Source of the DNA: Pollutimonas nitritireducens
Lineage (GTDB): Bacteria > Pseudomonadota > Gammaproteobacteria > Burkholderiales > Burkholderiaceae_B
Direction: 5' to 3'
Assembly: GCF_002849615.1 (NCBI RefSeq)
Contig: NZ_PDNV01000004.1
Location: forward strand, 248,001 to 312,000
DNA length: 64,000 nt
Shown here in pieces: positions 52,271-60,774 of this stretch. Within the stretch, counting starts at the first letter, position 1; each line of letters opens with the position of its first letter. The translations under genes were made by a program, and so were the position numbers. The notes under the pieces are model-generated. The model had not been told where the DNA came from, did no database searches, and worked only from the letters and a program-made list of their open reading frames with translations.

Positions 52271-53491
52271 GTGTTGCCATTGTTGTCACATATTCGTGTT
52301 CTGGATCTTAGCCGGGTTCTAGCTGGGCCCTGGAGCAGCCAGATTCTTGCCGATCTTGGCGCGGACGTCATCAAGGTGGAGCGCCCGGGACGAGGAGACG
52401 ACACTCGAGCGTGGGGGCCTCCCTTTCTTAAGCAGGCCGACGGTACCGACACAGAAGAAGGCGGCTATTTTGTCGCAGCAAATCGAGGCAAGCGTTCAAT
52501 CACGCTAGACCTTCAAACTCCTGAAGGCCAGGAAATCGTTCGCAGACTGGCTGCGGAAAGTGATGTGGTGCTGGAAAACTATAAAGTAGGAACGCTCGAT
52601 CGACTCGGCCTGGGCTATAAAGATCTATCCAAAATCAATCCAGCGCTCATTTACTGCTCGGTAACGGGATTCGGCCAAACCGGCCCCCGAAGCACCCTTC
52701 CCGCGTATGACTTCCTGATTCAAGCCATGGGCGGATTAATGAGCGTCACCGGCGAGCGCGACGACAAGCCTGGGGGCGGCCCTCAAAAAGTGGGGGTTCC
52801 CATTGTGGACCTGGTGACCGGCGTATATGGTGCGCTGGCGATACTCGCAGCAATCGTAGGACGCAACGAAACAGGCAAGGGCGATCACATCGATTTGGCC
52901 ATGCTGGATGTACAGGTCGGTTTACTGGCTAACCAGGCCATGAATTACCTGCTATCGGGTAAAACGCCCAAACGCACCGGCACCGCGCACCCCAATATAC
53001 AGCCCCAGAGAATATTTGATTGTCAGGATGGACAAATCGTTCTGGTGGTGGGAAATGACGGGCAATTCTTGGCACTCTGCGATGTGATCGGGCATCCCGA
53101 ACTGAAGGGCGACGAGCGTTTTTCAAGCAATGGCAAGCGAGTCCGCAATCAGGCAGAGCTGGACCCGATACTGGACGCCGCCTTTGTATCGAAAGACAGG
53201 GAATACTGGCTACGCAAACTGGAAGATGCTGGCATCCCCGCCGGCCCGATCAATAGCATTCCGGAGGTGTTCAACGAACCGCAAGTCATCCATCGCGAGA
53301 TGCTGCGCTACCTACCTCATCCCCTGGCCGGTCAGGTACCTCAAGTCATGAGTCCGCTACGATTTGCCAACTCGAAAATGAAGGTGGACACGCCTCCACC
53401 TCTGCTGGGTCAGCATACGGCCGAGATTCTGGGTAGCCTTGGCTTCTCGGAAGGCGACATCACCAACCTACGTAACAAGAGCATTATCTGA
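52271..53491 (+). CDS. CaiB/BaiF (family III) CoA transferase
   Basis: 406 residues from GTG 52271, with GGAG six bases upstream; the ATG at 52267 is out of frame and leads to an early stop. IRVLDLSRVLAGPWSSQILADLGADVIKVERPG is the family signature and Asp147 in AYDFLIQAMGGLMSVTG is the catalytic residue. Resembles succinyl-CoA:dicarboxylate-type members. First gene of the rightward operon with a crotonase-family enzyme; with the divergent acyl-CoA dehydrogenase it forms an activate-oxidise-hydrate set for an unknown acid. Confidence 0.92.
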   Translation: MLPLLSHIRVLDLSRVLAGPWSSQILADLGADVIKVERPGRGDDTRAWGPPFLKQADGTDTEEGGYFVAANRGKRSITLDLQTPEGQEIVRRLAAESDVVLENYKVGTLDRLGLGYKDLSKINPALIYCSVTGFGQTGPRSTLPAYDFLIQAMGGLMSVTGERDDKPGGGPQKVGVPIVDLVTGVYGALAILAAIVGRNETGKGDHIDLAMLDVQVGLLANQAMNYLLSGKTPKRTGTAHPNIQPQRIFDCQDGQIVLVVGNDGQFLALCDVIGHPELKGDERFSSNGKRVRNQAELDPILDAAFVSKDREYWLRKLEDAGIPAGPINSIPEVFNEPQVIHREMLRYLPHPLAGQVPQVMSPLRFANSKMKVDTPPPLLGQHTAEILGSLGFSEGDITNLRNKSII

Positions 53492-53548
53492 TCCAGCCTG
53501 CGCAGGCCGGATGGACGAATGGAATCAGCACAATTCAGGAATTATGAA

Positions 53549-54325
53549 ATGGAAAAATACACAGCCTTGAAAGTGGAAGTGGTCGATCATGTAGCACTCC
53601 TGCGATTGGCGAATCCGCCGGTCAATGCACTGAGCACCGCGCTAATGAACGAGCTTACGCGGGAACTGGATCGCATCTCGGAGACAGATGACATCCGGGC
53701 CGTGGTGCTCACAGGCGAAGGCAAGATTTTTTGTGCTGGCGCCGACTTGAAGTCACGCGGCGAGACAATCAAGGGCCCCGGTGACCTGCCACAACATTCC
53801 CGACGGACTCGCGAGTGCTTTCATGCCATCCGCGAATGTTCGAAGCCAGTCATCGGAGCCATAAACGGTGCGGCCCTGGGGGCAGGACTCGCGATTGTTG
53901 CTTCCTGCGATATTCTCGTGGCCGCGTCGACGGCTTCCGTTGGCCTGCCCGAAATCAACGTTGGACTGCTGGGCGGCGGGCGCCATGGCATGCGGCTTTT
54001 CAGCCATTCCAGATTGCGTCGAATGATGCTGACTGGCATGAGAGTAGATGGAGACGAGCTTTATCGCCTCGGCATCGTCGAAGCAAGTGTGCCGGTAGAT
54101 CAGCTCCTGGAAACCGCGATGGAACTGGCACGGGAAATCGCATCGAAAAGTCCTTTGTCAGCCAAGTTGGCTAAGCAGACCCTGAATGCCATCGAAGAGA
54201 TGAGTCTGCGTGACGGCTATCGTTACGAGCAGGACATGACTGCAGCTATTGCCAAAACCGATGACGCGAAAGAAGCCCAACTGGCATTTCTTGAGAAGCG
54301 CAAGCCCGTCTTTCGCGGCGCTTGA
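53549..54325 (+). CDS. Enoyl-CoA hydratase/isomerase (crotonase) family, one catalytic Glu replaced
   Basis: 258 residues from ATG 53549 (AGGA upstream); ATG 53519 would add ten residues. Crotonase fold: VALLRLANPPVNALS, IFCAGADLKSR, INGAALGAGLAIVASCD. Compared with mitochondrial enoyl-CoA hydratase, Glu144 is Ala115 (LGAGLAIVA), whereas Glu164 is kept as E135 (GLPEINVGLLGG). This is the reverse of the enzyme at 42196, so the two likely catalyse different steps. Followed by a strong bidirectional terminator. Confidence 0.88.
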   Translation: MEKYTALKVEVVDHVALLRLANPPVNALSTALMNELTRELDRISETDDIRAVVLTGEGKIFCAGADLKSRGETIKGPGDLPQHSRRTRECFHAIRECSKPVIGAINGAALGAGLAIVASCDILVAASTASVGLPEINVGLLGGGRHGMRLFSHSRLRRMMLTGMRVDGDELYRLGIVEASVPVDQLLETAMELAREIASKSPLSAKLAKQTLNAIEEMSLRDGYRYEQDMTAAIAKTDDAKEAQLAFLEKRKPVFRGA

Positions 54326-54336
54326 CCTTCGTTGAA

Positions 54337-54377
54337 ACAAAATGCAGGACACCGACTGAAGGTGTCCTGCATTTTGT
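54337..54377. terminator. Strong bidirectional intrinsic terminator
   Basis: ACAAAATGCAGGACACC (54337-54353), 7-base loop, exact reverse complement (54361-54377). The 17-bp stem has A4 at its left base and T4 at its right base, giving U-rich ends in both directions. It separates the converging crotonase and carboxymuconolactone-decarboxylase-like genes, 11 bp and 32 bp from their stop codons. Confidence 0.88.
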
Positions 54378-54409
54378 CTAAGGCAGTCCGTTGAACACCG
54401 CCATTTTGC

Positions 54410-54961
54410 TCAGCGAGCAAAGGGCGAAGGCGTTCCTTCGGGCAGAGAGACCCTGTGGGCAATCAGTGTTAAGGCAACATTTGAATAATGGCCCAGCAAC
54501 ACCGTGAGTTCAATCAGCCCAATTTTACCGAGCTGCTCGTACGCCGCGTTATATACGTCGTCATCAACGTTGTGATGGCTCAGCAAGTGCGTCACGTAGT
54601 TATAAACCGCAGAGTGAAGCTCGTCGCCGAAACTCGCCGGCTGATTACGACGTATCGCCTCGATCGCCTCGACCGGCAGCCCCGCCTTCTTGGCATTGGG
54701 CTCGTGCGCGTACCACTCGAACTCGGCATCCCAATGTCGAGCTGCCAGTAATATGGCCAGCTCGCGCACGCTATCCGGAAAGCTTGCCGCTTTGAGGACT
54801 TTAGCCAGATCAAACCATTTTTCCGCGATCTCCGGGTGGTTCAGCAGAACCATCCTGGGGCCAATCGGACTTCCAAGATTGCTGATGGTCGCGTCGTAAA
54901 TTCTTCTTTGCGTAGCCGTCATGGTTTCCAACGGCGGCGGACTAATCCGGGCAGAAGTCAT
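54410..54961 (-). CDS. Carboxymuconolactone decarboxylase (CMD/AhpD-like) family protein
   Basis: 183 residues. All-helical CMD fold: LNHPEIAEKWFDLAKVLKAASFPDSVRELAILLAARHWDAEFEWYAHEPNAKKAGLPVEAIEAIRRN. It has the Glu, Trp and His of the CMD motif (WDAEFEWYAHE) but no CxxC, so it is not a peroxidase-type AhpD. Many such proteins sit in acid- or lactone-degrading operons. It follows the Bug gene after 34 bp in a leftward operon with a D-2-hydroxyacid dehydrogenase. AAGGA precedes the ATG. Confidence 0.88.
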   Translation of the reverse strand: MTSARISPPPLETMTATQRRIYDATISNLGSPIGPRMVLLNHPEIAEKWFDLAKVLKAASFPDSVRELAILLAARHWDAEFEWYAHEPNAKKAGLPVEAIEAIRRNQPASFGDELHSAVYNYVTHLLSHHNVDDDVYNAAYEQLGKIGLIELTVLLGHYSNVALTLIAHRVSLPEGTPSPFAR

Positions 54962-54995
54962 AAGGTGCTGGTCCTTGGTTTAACATGTTCATTCG

Positions 54996-55952
54996 TCAAT
55001 CGACGGAGATTTTTTGCTGTTGAATGACTTCGCTCCATCGCTTCTCTTCGGCGGCGATGAATTTCTTGAATTCCGCGGTATCGGCATACACAGGCGAGAG
55101 CGCCAGTGCTGCAATTTTCTCTTTGGTCTCCTTTTGGGATGCCACCTCGCGCAATCCACCGACGATCTTCTGCTTTACGTCGTCAGGTACATTTGCAGGG
55201 GCAAAGAAACCGAACCACGTACCTGAAACAACCCCTTCAGTTTTACCAGCCTCGTCTACAGTCGGCAATTCTGGTACTTCCGGGATTCTTTCTTCGCTGG
55301 TAACCGCCAATGCGCGAAGTCGGCCCTGTTCCACATGAGGCATGAGGTTAAGCACCGAGAAGAAGGCATTGACCTGCCCACCCATCAGATCATTCGCGGC
55401 CGGGTTTGCCCCACGATAGGGAACATGGATGATCTCGATGCCCGCGCGGTTGGCGAACAGTTCAGCGGCCAGATGCGGGCTGGTTCCCACGCCCGATGAC
55501 GCGAACGTGACAGCACCGGGATGTGACTTGGCGTGTTGAATCAAGTCAGTCACATTTTTGTATGGCAAGCCGGGATGGATAAACAGTACGTTCGGGCCTT
55601 GTGCGACCATGGCTAGCGGAGTCAGGTCGGCGGGTTGGTATGGCATTTTCTTGAACAAATATTGATTGGTCGCCATGCCGACGCTACCCAGCAACAACGT
55701 ATACCCATCAGGCGCTGAGCGCGCGACGTGTGCCGCTCCTATCGTTGCGCCGCCGCCAGGCTTATTCTCGACGATCACCGTTTGCCCCCATTTCACAGAC
55801 AGACCTTCTGCAAAAATGCGTGTCAGGTTGTCGGTGTTGCCTCCAGCGGCGAAAGGTACGATCAGGCGGACAATCTTGTCGGGAAATTCGGCTGCATGGG
55901 CCCCGACGCTACAAACCATGGCCAAAGCCGTGAATGCTGAACGCAATAACAT
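54996..55952 (-). CDS. Bug/TctC-family tripartite tricarboxylate receptor
   Basis: 318 residues. Signal peptide ends AHA near residue 20; mature part VRLIVPFAAGGNTDNLTRIFAEGLSVKWG, VENKPGGGATIGAAHVARSAPDGYTLLLGSVGM, HVPYRGANPAANDLMGGQVNAFFS. GGAG before the ATG. Close paralogue of the Bug protein at 46550. It lies 58 bp after the D-2-hydroxyacid dehydrogenase gene and 34 bp before the CMD-family gene. Confidence 0.93.
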   Translation of the reverse strand: MLLRSAFTALAMVCSVGAHAAEFPDKIVRLIVPFAAGGNTDNLTRIFAEGLSVKWGQTVIVENKPGGGATIGAAHVARSAPDGYTLLLGSVGMATNQYLFKKMPYQPADLTPLAMVAQGPNVLFIHPGLPYKNVTDLIQHAKSHPGAVTFASSGVGTSPHLAAELFANRAGIEIIHVPYRGANPAANDLMGGQVNAFFSVLNLMPHVEQGRLRALAVTSEERIPEVPELPTVDEAGKTEGVVSGTWFGFFAPANVPDDVKQKIVGGLREVASQKETKEKIAALALSPVYADTAEFKKFIAAEEKRWSEVIQQQKISVD

Positions 55953-56010
55953 TTTTCATCTCCATTGATTGATTTTTCTACCTAGGCACAGTGCGCAGGC
56001 ATATGTCCGT

Positions 56011-56958
56011 TCAGCCTTCCAGCAGTCGAATCGGGTTGCCGGCACGCCACTGTTTAATGTTCTCCACGGCATCACCGTAATAGACCCGATAGTTCTGCCA
56101 CGACCCGTACCCGACATGGGGGCTCAGCAACATATTGGGCGCCCGCAGTACCGATGAATCGGCAGGTAACGGCTCTACATCGAACACATCCAGAGCGGCG
56201 CCGGCCAGGCGGCCTTCCTTCAATGCCTCGCATAAGGCGGCTTCGTCCACCAAGCCGCCACGAGACGTGTTCACAAGATAAGCGGAATTTTTCATGAACC
56301 GAAGATCCTGTGCCGCGAGGATATTTCTGGTGCTTTCCCCGAGCACCATGTGGACACTCACTACATCGGCTCGGCTAAGCAGTTCCTGCTTCCCGACATA
56401 GTGGACATTGAATGGCGCGCATCGCTCGGCGGTCAAATTGGGACTCCATGCGATCACCTCCATATCGAACGCGCGTCCGAAGTGGGCCATCCGTTGACCC
56501 AGCTTGCCAAGTCCAATCAAGCCAAGAACGCAGCCCTTCATTGAGAAATTCAAAGCCGGTTGCCATAGCCCTCGGCGCAAGTCAGCGTCGTTCGGTGCTA
56601 CGCGCTTGAAAAGGGCCATTATCATTGCCCACGCGTGCTCTGCCGCTAACAAGGGATCACTGCGCGTGCCGCACACTACGATGCCGAGTTCGCGGCACGC
56701 AGCCAGGTCAATCGCTTTGTTGCGCGGCCCAGTTGTCACCAACAAGCGCAGGTTGGTAAGTTGACGCAATAAGGCGGCGGGGAAACGAGTGCGTTCGCGC
56801 ATCGCGACGATCACATCGTATTGCTTCAAGCGCTCAACCAGATTAGTCTGGGGAATAGGCTCGTTGAAAAAATGGACAGTGTCCGCGTTTCCAAGCTGGT
56901 CCCAATTGGCACATTGCGAAGCCACAGCTTGGTAGTCATCCAGTACACAGATGTTCAT
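56011..56958 (-). CDS. D-isomer-specific 2-hydroxyacid dehydrogenase family protein
   Basis: 315 residues. NAD-dependent reduction of a 2-oxoacid to the D-2-hydroxyacid or the reverse. Rossmann motif LGLIGLGKLGQRMAHFGRAF; catalytic Arg in NTSRGGLVDE, Glu in DVFDVEPLP, His in LSPHVGYGS, all intact. The N-terminal region (LRLLVTTGPRNKAIDLAACRELGI) fits the phosphoglycerate-dehydrogenase-like group. Substrate unknown. Part of the leftward cluster with Bug and CMD-family genes, and about 190 bp from the cupin gene. Confidence 0.92.
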   Translation of the reverse strand: MNICVLDDYQAVASQCANWDQLGNADTVHFFNEPIPQTNLVERLKQYDVIVAMRERTRFPAALLRQLTNLRLLVTTGPRNKAIDLAACRELGIVVCGTRSDPLLAAEHAWAMIMALFKRVAPNDADLRRGLWQPALNFSMKGCVLGLIGLGKLGQRMAHFGRAFDMEVIAWSPNLTAERCAPFNVHYVGKQELLSRADVVSVHMVLGESTRNILAAQDLRFMKNSAYLVNTSRGGLVDEAALCEALKEGRLAGAALDVFDVEPLPADSSVLRAPNMLLSPHVGYGSWQNYRVYYGDAVENIKQWRAGNPIRLLEG

Positions 56959-57146
56959 TCAGTTGTCTCATGCACGCGTCCCGGTCGTCGTAACACGCCG
57001 CCATTTCGCTTCGTTTTTTGACTTTTAGAGTTCTGCCAGTTTAGGTGCAGGCGTCAGATGTTCCTAGTCTTGTGACGACAAACCAGCCTTGCGTAAAAAC
57101 ACAAGTCTCGTGCCTTATTCGAAGACGGCGCTGGATATCTAGCGAA

Positions 57147-57476
57147 CTAATCAACGATGAATAATTTCGCACCCGTAGTCGTTGACGAACGATGCGGCTC
57201 GGCGTGGTCGGCGACTTGATAACTCATTCCCGGCTTGAGGAGAAATGTCCGACCATCCTCAAGTTCAGTGCGCAATTCGCCCTCCAGACAATACAGAATG
57301 TGGCCCTTGGTGCACCAATGATCGGCCAGATAGCCGGCCGAATACTCGACGGTCCGTGTACGGATATCTCCAAAATATTGCGTGCGCCAGACGGCTTGGC
57401 CAGTCTCGCCGGGATGTACTGTTGTCACGACCTCTTCCCATTTGGTAACTCCGAAAGGGATGCCAAACATTTCCAT
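57147..57476 (-). CDS. Small cupin-fold protein (DHCW-motif type)
   Basis: 109 residues from ATG 57476 (GGAG upstream); this gives MEMFGIPFGVTKWEEVVTTVHPGETG, the normal opening of the family, whereas a longer reading to 57602 has no similarity. Cupin body: VWRTQYFGDIRTRTVEYSAGYLADHWCTKGHILYCLEGEL, then LLKPGMSYQVADHAEPHRSSTTTGAKLFIVD. His, Cys and Glu positions suit metal binding. Function unknown. It stands between a LysR gene and the hydroxyacid dehydrogenase gene. Confidence 0.85.
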   Translation of the reverse strand: MEMFGIPFGVTKWEEVVTTVHPGETGQAVWRTQYFGDIRTRTVEYSAGYLADHWCTKGHILYCLEGELRTELEDGRTFLLKPGMSYQVADHAEPHRSSTTTGAKLFIVD

Positions 57477-57630
57477 AAATTCTCCACACGCAAAAATCAA
57501 AGGGACGACACGCTGTTCCTTGCCAGGAATGATGTCGGACGTAACCAGTATCATAAACACCATCGGGACATCGCCTGCAACGCGGGCGAGCATGCGCCAC
57601 AAGAATATCCGCCGTGCTCAGTGGACAAGG

Positions 57631-58542
57631 TCAGGACATAAGCGCGTCAAGCGTTTTCATATCCTTCTCCAGCTGAGTGCGCATTGCCGACAGAAACGCT
57701 TGTGTAAAGCTGGTCAGTTGTTTCCCTACCGGAAATCCCAAAATACAGGTGAACGTGATCGTTTCCGTAAAACGCCGCAAGACAATACCGCGCTGCGCAT
57801 AGTCCAGGGCCATTACCGGACTCACCAAGCCTATACCCAGCCCCTGCTGGACCATTTCGCAAACGCTGACCGAATAAGGAGTTTCAACCAGGACAGAAGG
57901 CGTGACGGAGTGCTTGTCCAGGATGACCTGAAGCTGGCGCCGTGAAGTGTCCTCGGGATTCAGAGCGATGAATGGCTGGCCGTGCAGATCGGTCGGCTTG
58001 ATGATCGACTTGCCTGCCAGGGGATGGGTGGCAGGCAGGGCAATGATTCCGTTCAGCCTGCTAAAGAAGGAATGCTCCAGTCCTATTGTCGATACTTCGT
58101 CAGCCATCAGGCCCATGTCGCACTGCCCCGATAATAGGCGCTCGCGCACCTCCCGTGAGCTCATGATCTGCAGCGATATCGTGCGCTGCTTCGCGAGAAG
58201 ATCCATAGAGCCCAAGACTCTTGGCAAAAACCCGATGCCCAGGGCCGGCAGGCTCGCCACACTCAGGCGGCCGCCGCTGAACTGACGCAAACTACGCAAA
58301 CGGTGTTCAATCGCATCGAGTCCCACAAAGCACCGATCAACCTCGACAAGCAAGGCCTGTGCTTCTGGCGTCGCGTGCAGTCTGCCTCGCAGGCGAAGAA
58401 ACAGCGCGATTCCGGCTTGTGCCTCCAGACGACGCAATGACTGGCTTATGGCGGGCTGCGATACGCCTAGCAGTTTGGCTGCCTTGCTGGTGGTGCCGCA
58501 TGTCATGACCGTACGGAAGACTTCGATTTCTTTCAGCAACAT
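57631..58542 (-). CDS. LysR-family transcriptional regulator
   Basis: 303 residues. HTH: LKEIEVFRTVMTCGTTSKAAKLLGVSQPAISQSLRRLEAQAG; effector domain with LSVASLPALGIGFLPRVLG, GLMADEVSTIGLEHSFF and EMVQQGLGIGLVSPVMA. The general look is of the OccR/NocR/CysB-like group that responds to amino acids. Divergent from the PLP-lyase/ABC importer operon across only 71 bp, so it almost certainly controls that operon. Confidence 0.93.
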   Translation of the reverse strand: MLLKEIEVFRTVMTCGTTSKAAKLLGVSQPAISQSLRRLEAQAGIALFLRLRGRLHATPEAQALLVEVDRCFVGLDAIEHRLRSLRQFSGGRLSVASLPALGIGFLPRVLGSMDLLAKQRTISLQIMSSREVRERLLSGQCDMGLMADEVSTIGLEHSFFSRLNGIIALPATHPLAGKSIIKPTDLHGQPFIALNPEDTSRRQLQVILDKHSVTPSVLVETPYSVSVCEMVQQGLGIGLVSPVMALDYAQRGIVLRRFTETITFTCILGFPVGKQLTSFTQAFLSAMRTQLEKDMKTLDALMS

Positions 58543-58600
58543 ATAACAATGGCTTCTAGAGTGATAAAAAAGTGGCGATTATTTCTTATTGCTTCGACAC

Positions 58601-58606
58601 TATACT
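58601..58606 (+). promoter_or_regulatory. Probable -10 box of the PLP-lyase operon, implying a leaderless mRNA
   Basis: TATACT (58601-58606) ends eight bases before the ATG at 58614, so transcription should start within one or two bases of the start codon. This agrees with the absence of any ribosome site before that ATG. The -35 region is poor, as expected for a LysR-activated promoter. Confidence 0.45.
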
Positions 58607-58613
58607 TTCAAGC

Positions 58614-59813
58614 ATGAACAAATTAGAAATCATCGAACCCGGTCGTTGTTCAGACGCACAAGCCGGCGGCTTTTCCAGCCTGTCGCCCGCCGTATTCCGC
58701 GCATCGACGATCACCTTCGCCACGCTGGACGACTTTGTTGCGCGCAAATCGCGACCGGCCGACGGCTATACCTACGGTGTCACCGGCACACCGACGCACC
58801 GGGGCTTGGAAACCCGCATCGCCAGCCTGGACAAGGCCAGGCACTGCCTGGTTGTACCATCGGGCCAGGCTGCCATCAGCCTGACCATGCTGGCTCTCTT
58901 GAAAGCCGGCGATCACTTCCTGATATCGGATGCTTCTTACGGCCCCGCACATGATTTCGCCTTCCGCCTCACGCAGTTGGGAGTAGAGGTCGAACGCTAT
59001 GATCCCTGCATAGGCGACGCAATCGCCGCCATGATCCGGCCCAATACCCGGCTGATATGGCTGGAGTCGCCGGGCACCATCACGATGGAGGTGCAGGACG
59101 TTCCTGCTATCGTTGCCCAAGCGAAAGCGCGCGGCGTCCTGACGGCGATCGACAACAGCTGGGCCAGCCCCTTGTACTATTCGCCACTTTCGTTGGGTGT
59201 GGACCTGTGCATACACGCCTGCTCCAAGCACATGGGCGGCCATTCCGATCTACTGATGGGCTCAATCAGCACCAATGACGTGGCGCTGCATTCGGCGCTA
59301 CGCGCCTTGCAGTCCAGCATGGGTTTGGCCGTCAGTGCCGATGATTGTTTCCTGGTCCAGCGCGGACTCGATACCATGGCCTTAAGGCTGGAAGCCCAGT
59401 CGGCAAAGGCGTTGCGCATCGCGGAATTTCTGCAAGGTCATCCAATGGTGCGCCAGGTACTTCATCCTGCGCTGGCGTCGTTTGGCACTCACAGCTTGTG
59501 GCGCGCCCAGTTCACTGGAAGTGGCAGCCTGTTCTCCTTAGTGTTGCAAGACGCCCCACTCGACGCTTTCCGGGCTCTTTTCAATGCCTTCAAGCACATT
59601 GCCATTGGCGCAAGTTATGGAGGACTGCATAGTCTTGCGGCGTTCTACCCCGTGCAAAACCAAGCCAATCGGCGTTTCCCGACGGTACAAGCCCCGGTCA
59701 TCCGCCTGGCCGTCGGCATTGAAGATGACACAACGTTAATCGATGAACTCGGCCGATCGCTGGAAGCGTTCGACGAAGTCCTGAACGCGTCGTCGGCCAA
59801 AGAATCTGTATAA
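58614..59813 (+). CDS. Cystathionine beta-lyase-type PLP enzyme (Cys/Met metabolism family)
   Basis: 399 residues. PLP enzyme of the Cys/Met metabolism family, bacterial MetC branch. TYGVTGTPTHRGLETRIASL is the phosphate-binding and substrate block, D180 (AIDNSWASPLYYSP) binds the pyridine N, and K205 (HACSKHMGGHSDLLMGS) is the Schiff-base Lys. Cleaves cystathionine or a related C-S bond to give homocysteine, pyruvate and ammonia. Heads an operon with a polar amino-acid ABC importer, so the imported substrate is probably a sulfur amino acid such as cystathionine, cystine or djenkolate (inference). Confidence 0.9.
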   Translation: MNKLEIIEPGRCSDAQAGGFSSLSPAVFRASTITFATLDDFVARKSRPADGYTYGVTGTPTHRGLETRIASLDKARHCLVVPSGQAAISLTMLALLKAGDHFLISDASYGPAHDFAFRLTQLGVEVERYDPCIGDAIAAMIRPNTRLIWLESPGTITMEVQDVPAIVAQAKARGVLTAIDNSWASPLYYSPLSLGVDLCIHACSKHMGGHSDLLMGSISTNDVALHSALRALQSSMGLAVSADDCFLVQRGLDTMALRLEAQSAKALRIAEFLQGHPMVRQVLHPALASFGTHSLWRAQFTGSGSLFSLVLQDAPLDAFRALFNAFKHIAIGASYGGLHSLAAFYPVQNQANRRFPTVQAPVIRLAVGIEDDTTLIDELGRSLEAFDEVLNASSAKESV

Positions 59814-59870
59814 ACCCACGCGGCCGCGGCGATGCTGACGCGACCCTATTCCAACCTCCGGGAGACAAAA

Positions 59871-60770
59871 ATGAAATACGTATGGACGCTAGCACCCATT
59901 CTTGCGGCGCTGGTCGGCATGGCAGCACCGGCCTATGCACAAGATGTCGCCACCACATTGAAAAAGGTGGAAGAAACCGGCACGTTCACAATCGCCACCC
60001 GCGCCGCTTCGATCCCATTCAATTACCTGGATGATGACAACAAACAGGCAGGTTTCGCCTGGGAAATCGCGCAACGCGTTGCCGACAAGGTGAAAGCCAC
60101 GGTATCGCGTAAAGACGTGCAAATTCGCACGATGGAAGTCACTCCGCAGACACGGATTCCACTGGTTGCGAACCAGACTATCGATCTGGAATGCAGCTCA
60201 ACCACCCACAGTCTGGAACGTGAGAATCAGGTGAACTTCTCAACGTCGTTTTTCGTCGTGGGAACACGCATGCTGGTGCCCGCCAGTTCGCGCATCAGGA
60301 ATTGGGATGATATTGCCGGCAAAAACGTTGTGGTCAGCGCCGGCACGACGGCCGAGCGCTTATTGCGCCGCCTTAATGAGAACAAAAAATGGAACGTCAA
60401 TATCGTGCTGGGCAAAGACATTGATAACACCTTTATGACCGTACAGACTGGGCGCGCCGCCGCCGCGTTGATGGACGACATGGTGCTCCATAGTCTTGTT
60501 GCGCGTTCCCGCGATCCCAAAGAATGGAATGTTGTTGGCGATGTATTGCAGCCCGAAGCGTATGCCTGCATGCTGCGCAAGGGCGACACCGAGTTCAAGT
60601 CCCTGGTCGACGGCGTCATTACCGGCATGATGAAAAGCGGTGAAATCACCAATCTCTACAACAAATATTTTCTGAGCCCTATCAAGGTTCGCGGCGGTTT
60701 CAACATCAACGCAGCGATGTCGCCCGTTATTCGCGACCTGATTGCAAACCCGAACGATCGCGTGTTGTAA
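59871..60770 (+). CDS. Amino-acid ABC transporter substrate-binding protein (GltI-like)
   Basis: 299 residues from ATG 59871, GGGAGAC upstream. Signal peptide MKYVWTLAPILAALVGMAAPAYA; family 3 binding protein with TFTIATRAASIPFNYLDDDNKQAGFAWEIAQRVADKV, IDLECSSTTHSLERENQVNFSTSFFVVGTRMLV and GKNVVVSAGTTAERLLRRLNE. The resemblance is to the glutamate/aspartate receptor GltI, including the Thr-His-Ser ligand loop, but the adjacent C-S lyase suggests a sulfur-containing amino acid. Confidence 0.9.
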   Translation: MKYVWTLAPILAALVGMAAPAYAQDVATTLKKVEETGTFTIATRAASIPFNYLDDDNKQAGFAWEIAQRVADKVKATVSRKDVQIRTMEVTPQTRIPLVANQTIDLECSSTTHSLERENQVNFSTSFFVVGTRMLVPASSRIRNWDDIAGKNVVVSAGTTAERLLRRLNENKKWNVNIVLGKDIDNTFMTVQTGRAAAALMDDMVLHSLVARSRDPKEWNVVGDVLQPEAYACMLRKGDTEFKSLVDGVITGMMKSGEITNLYNKYFLSPIKVRGGFNINAAMSPVIRDLIANPNDRVL

Positions 60771-60774
60771 GGCC

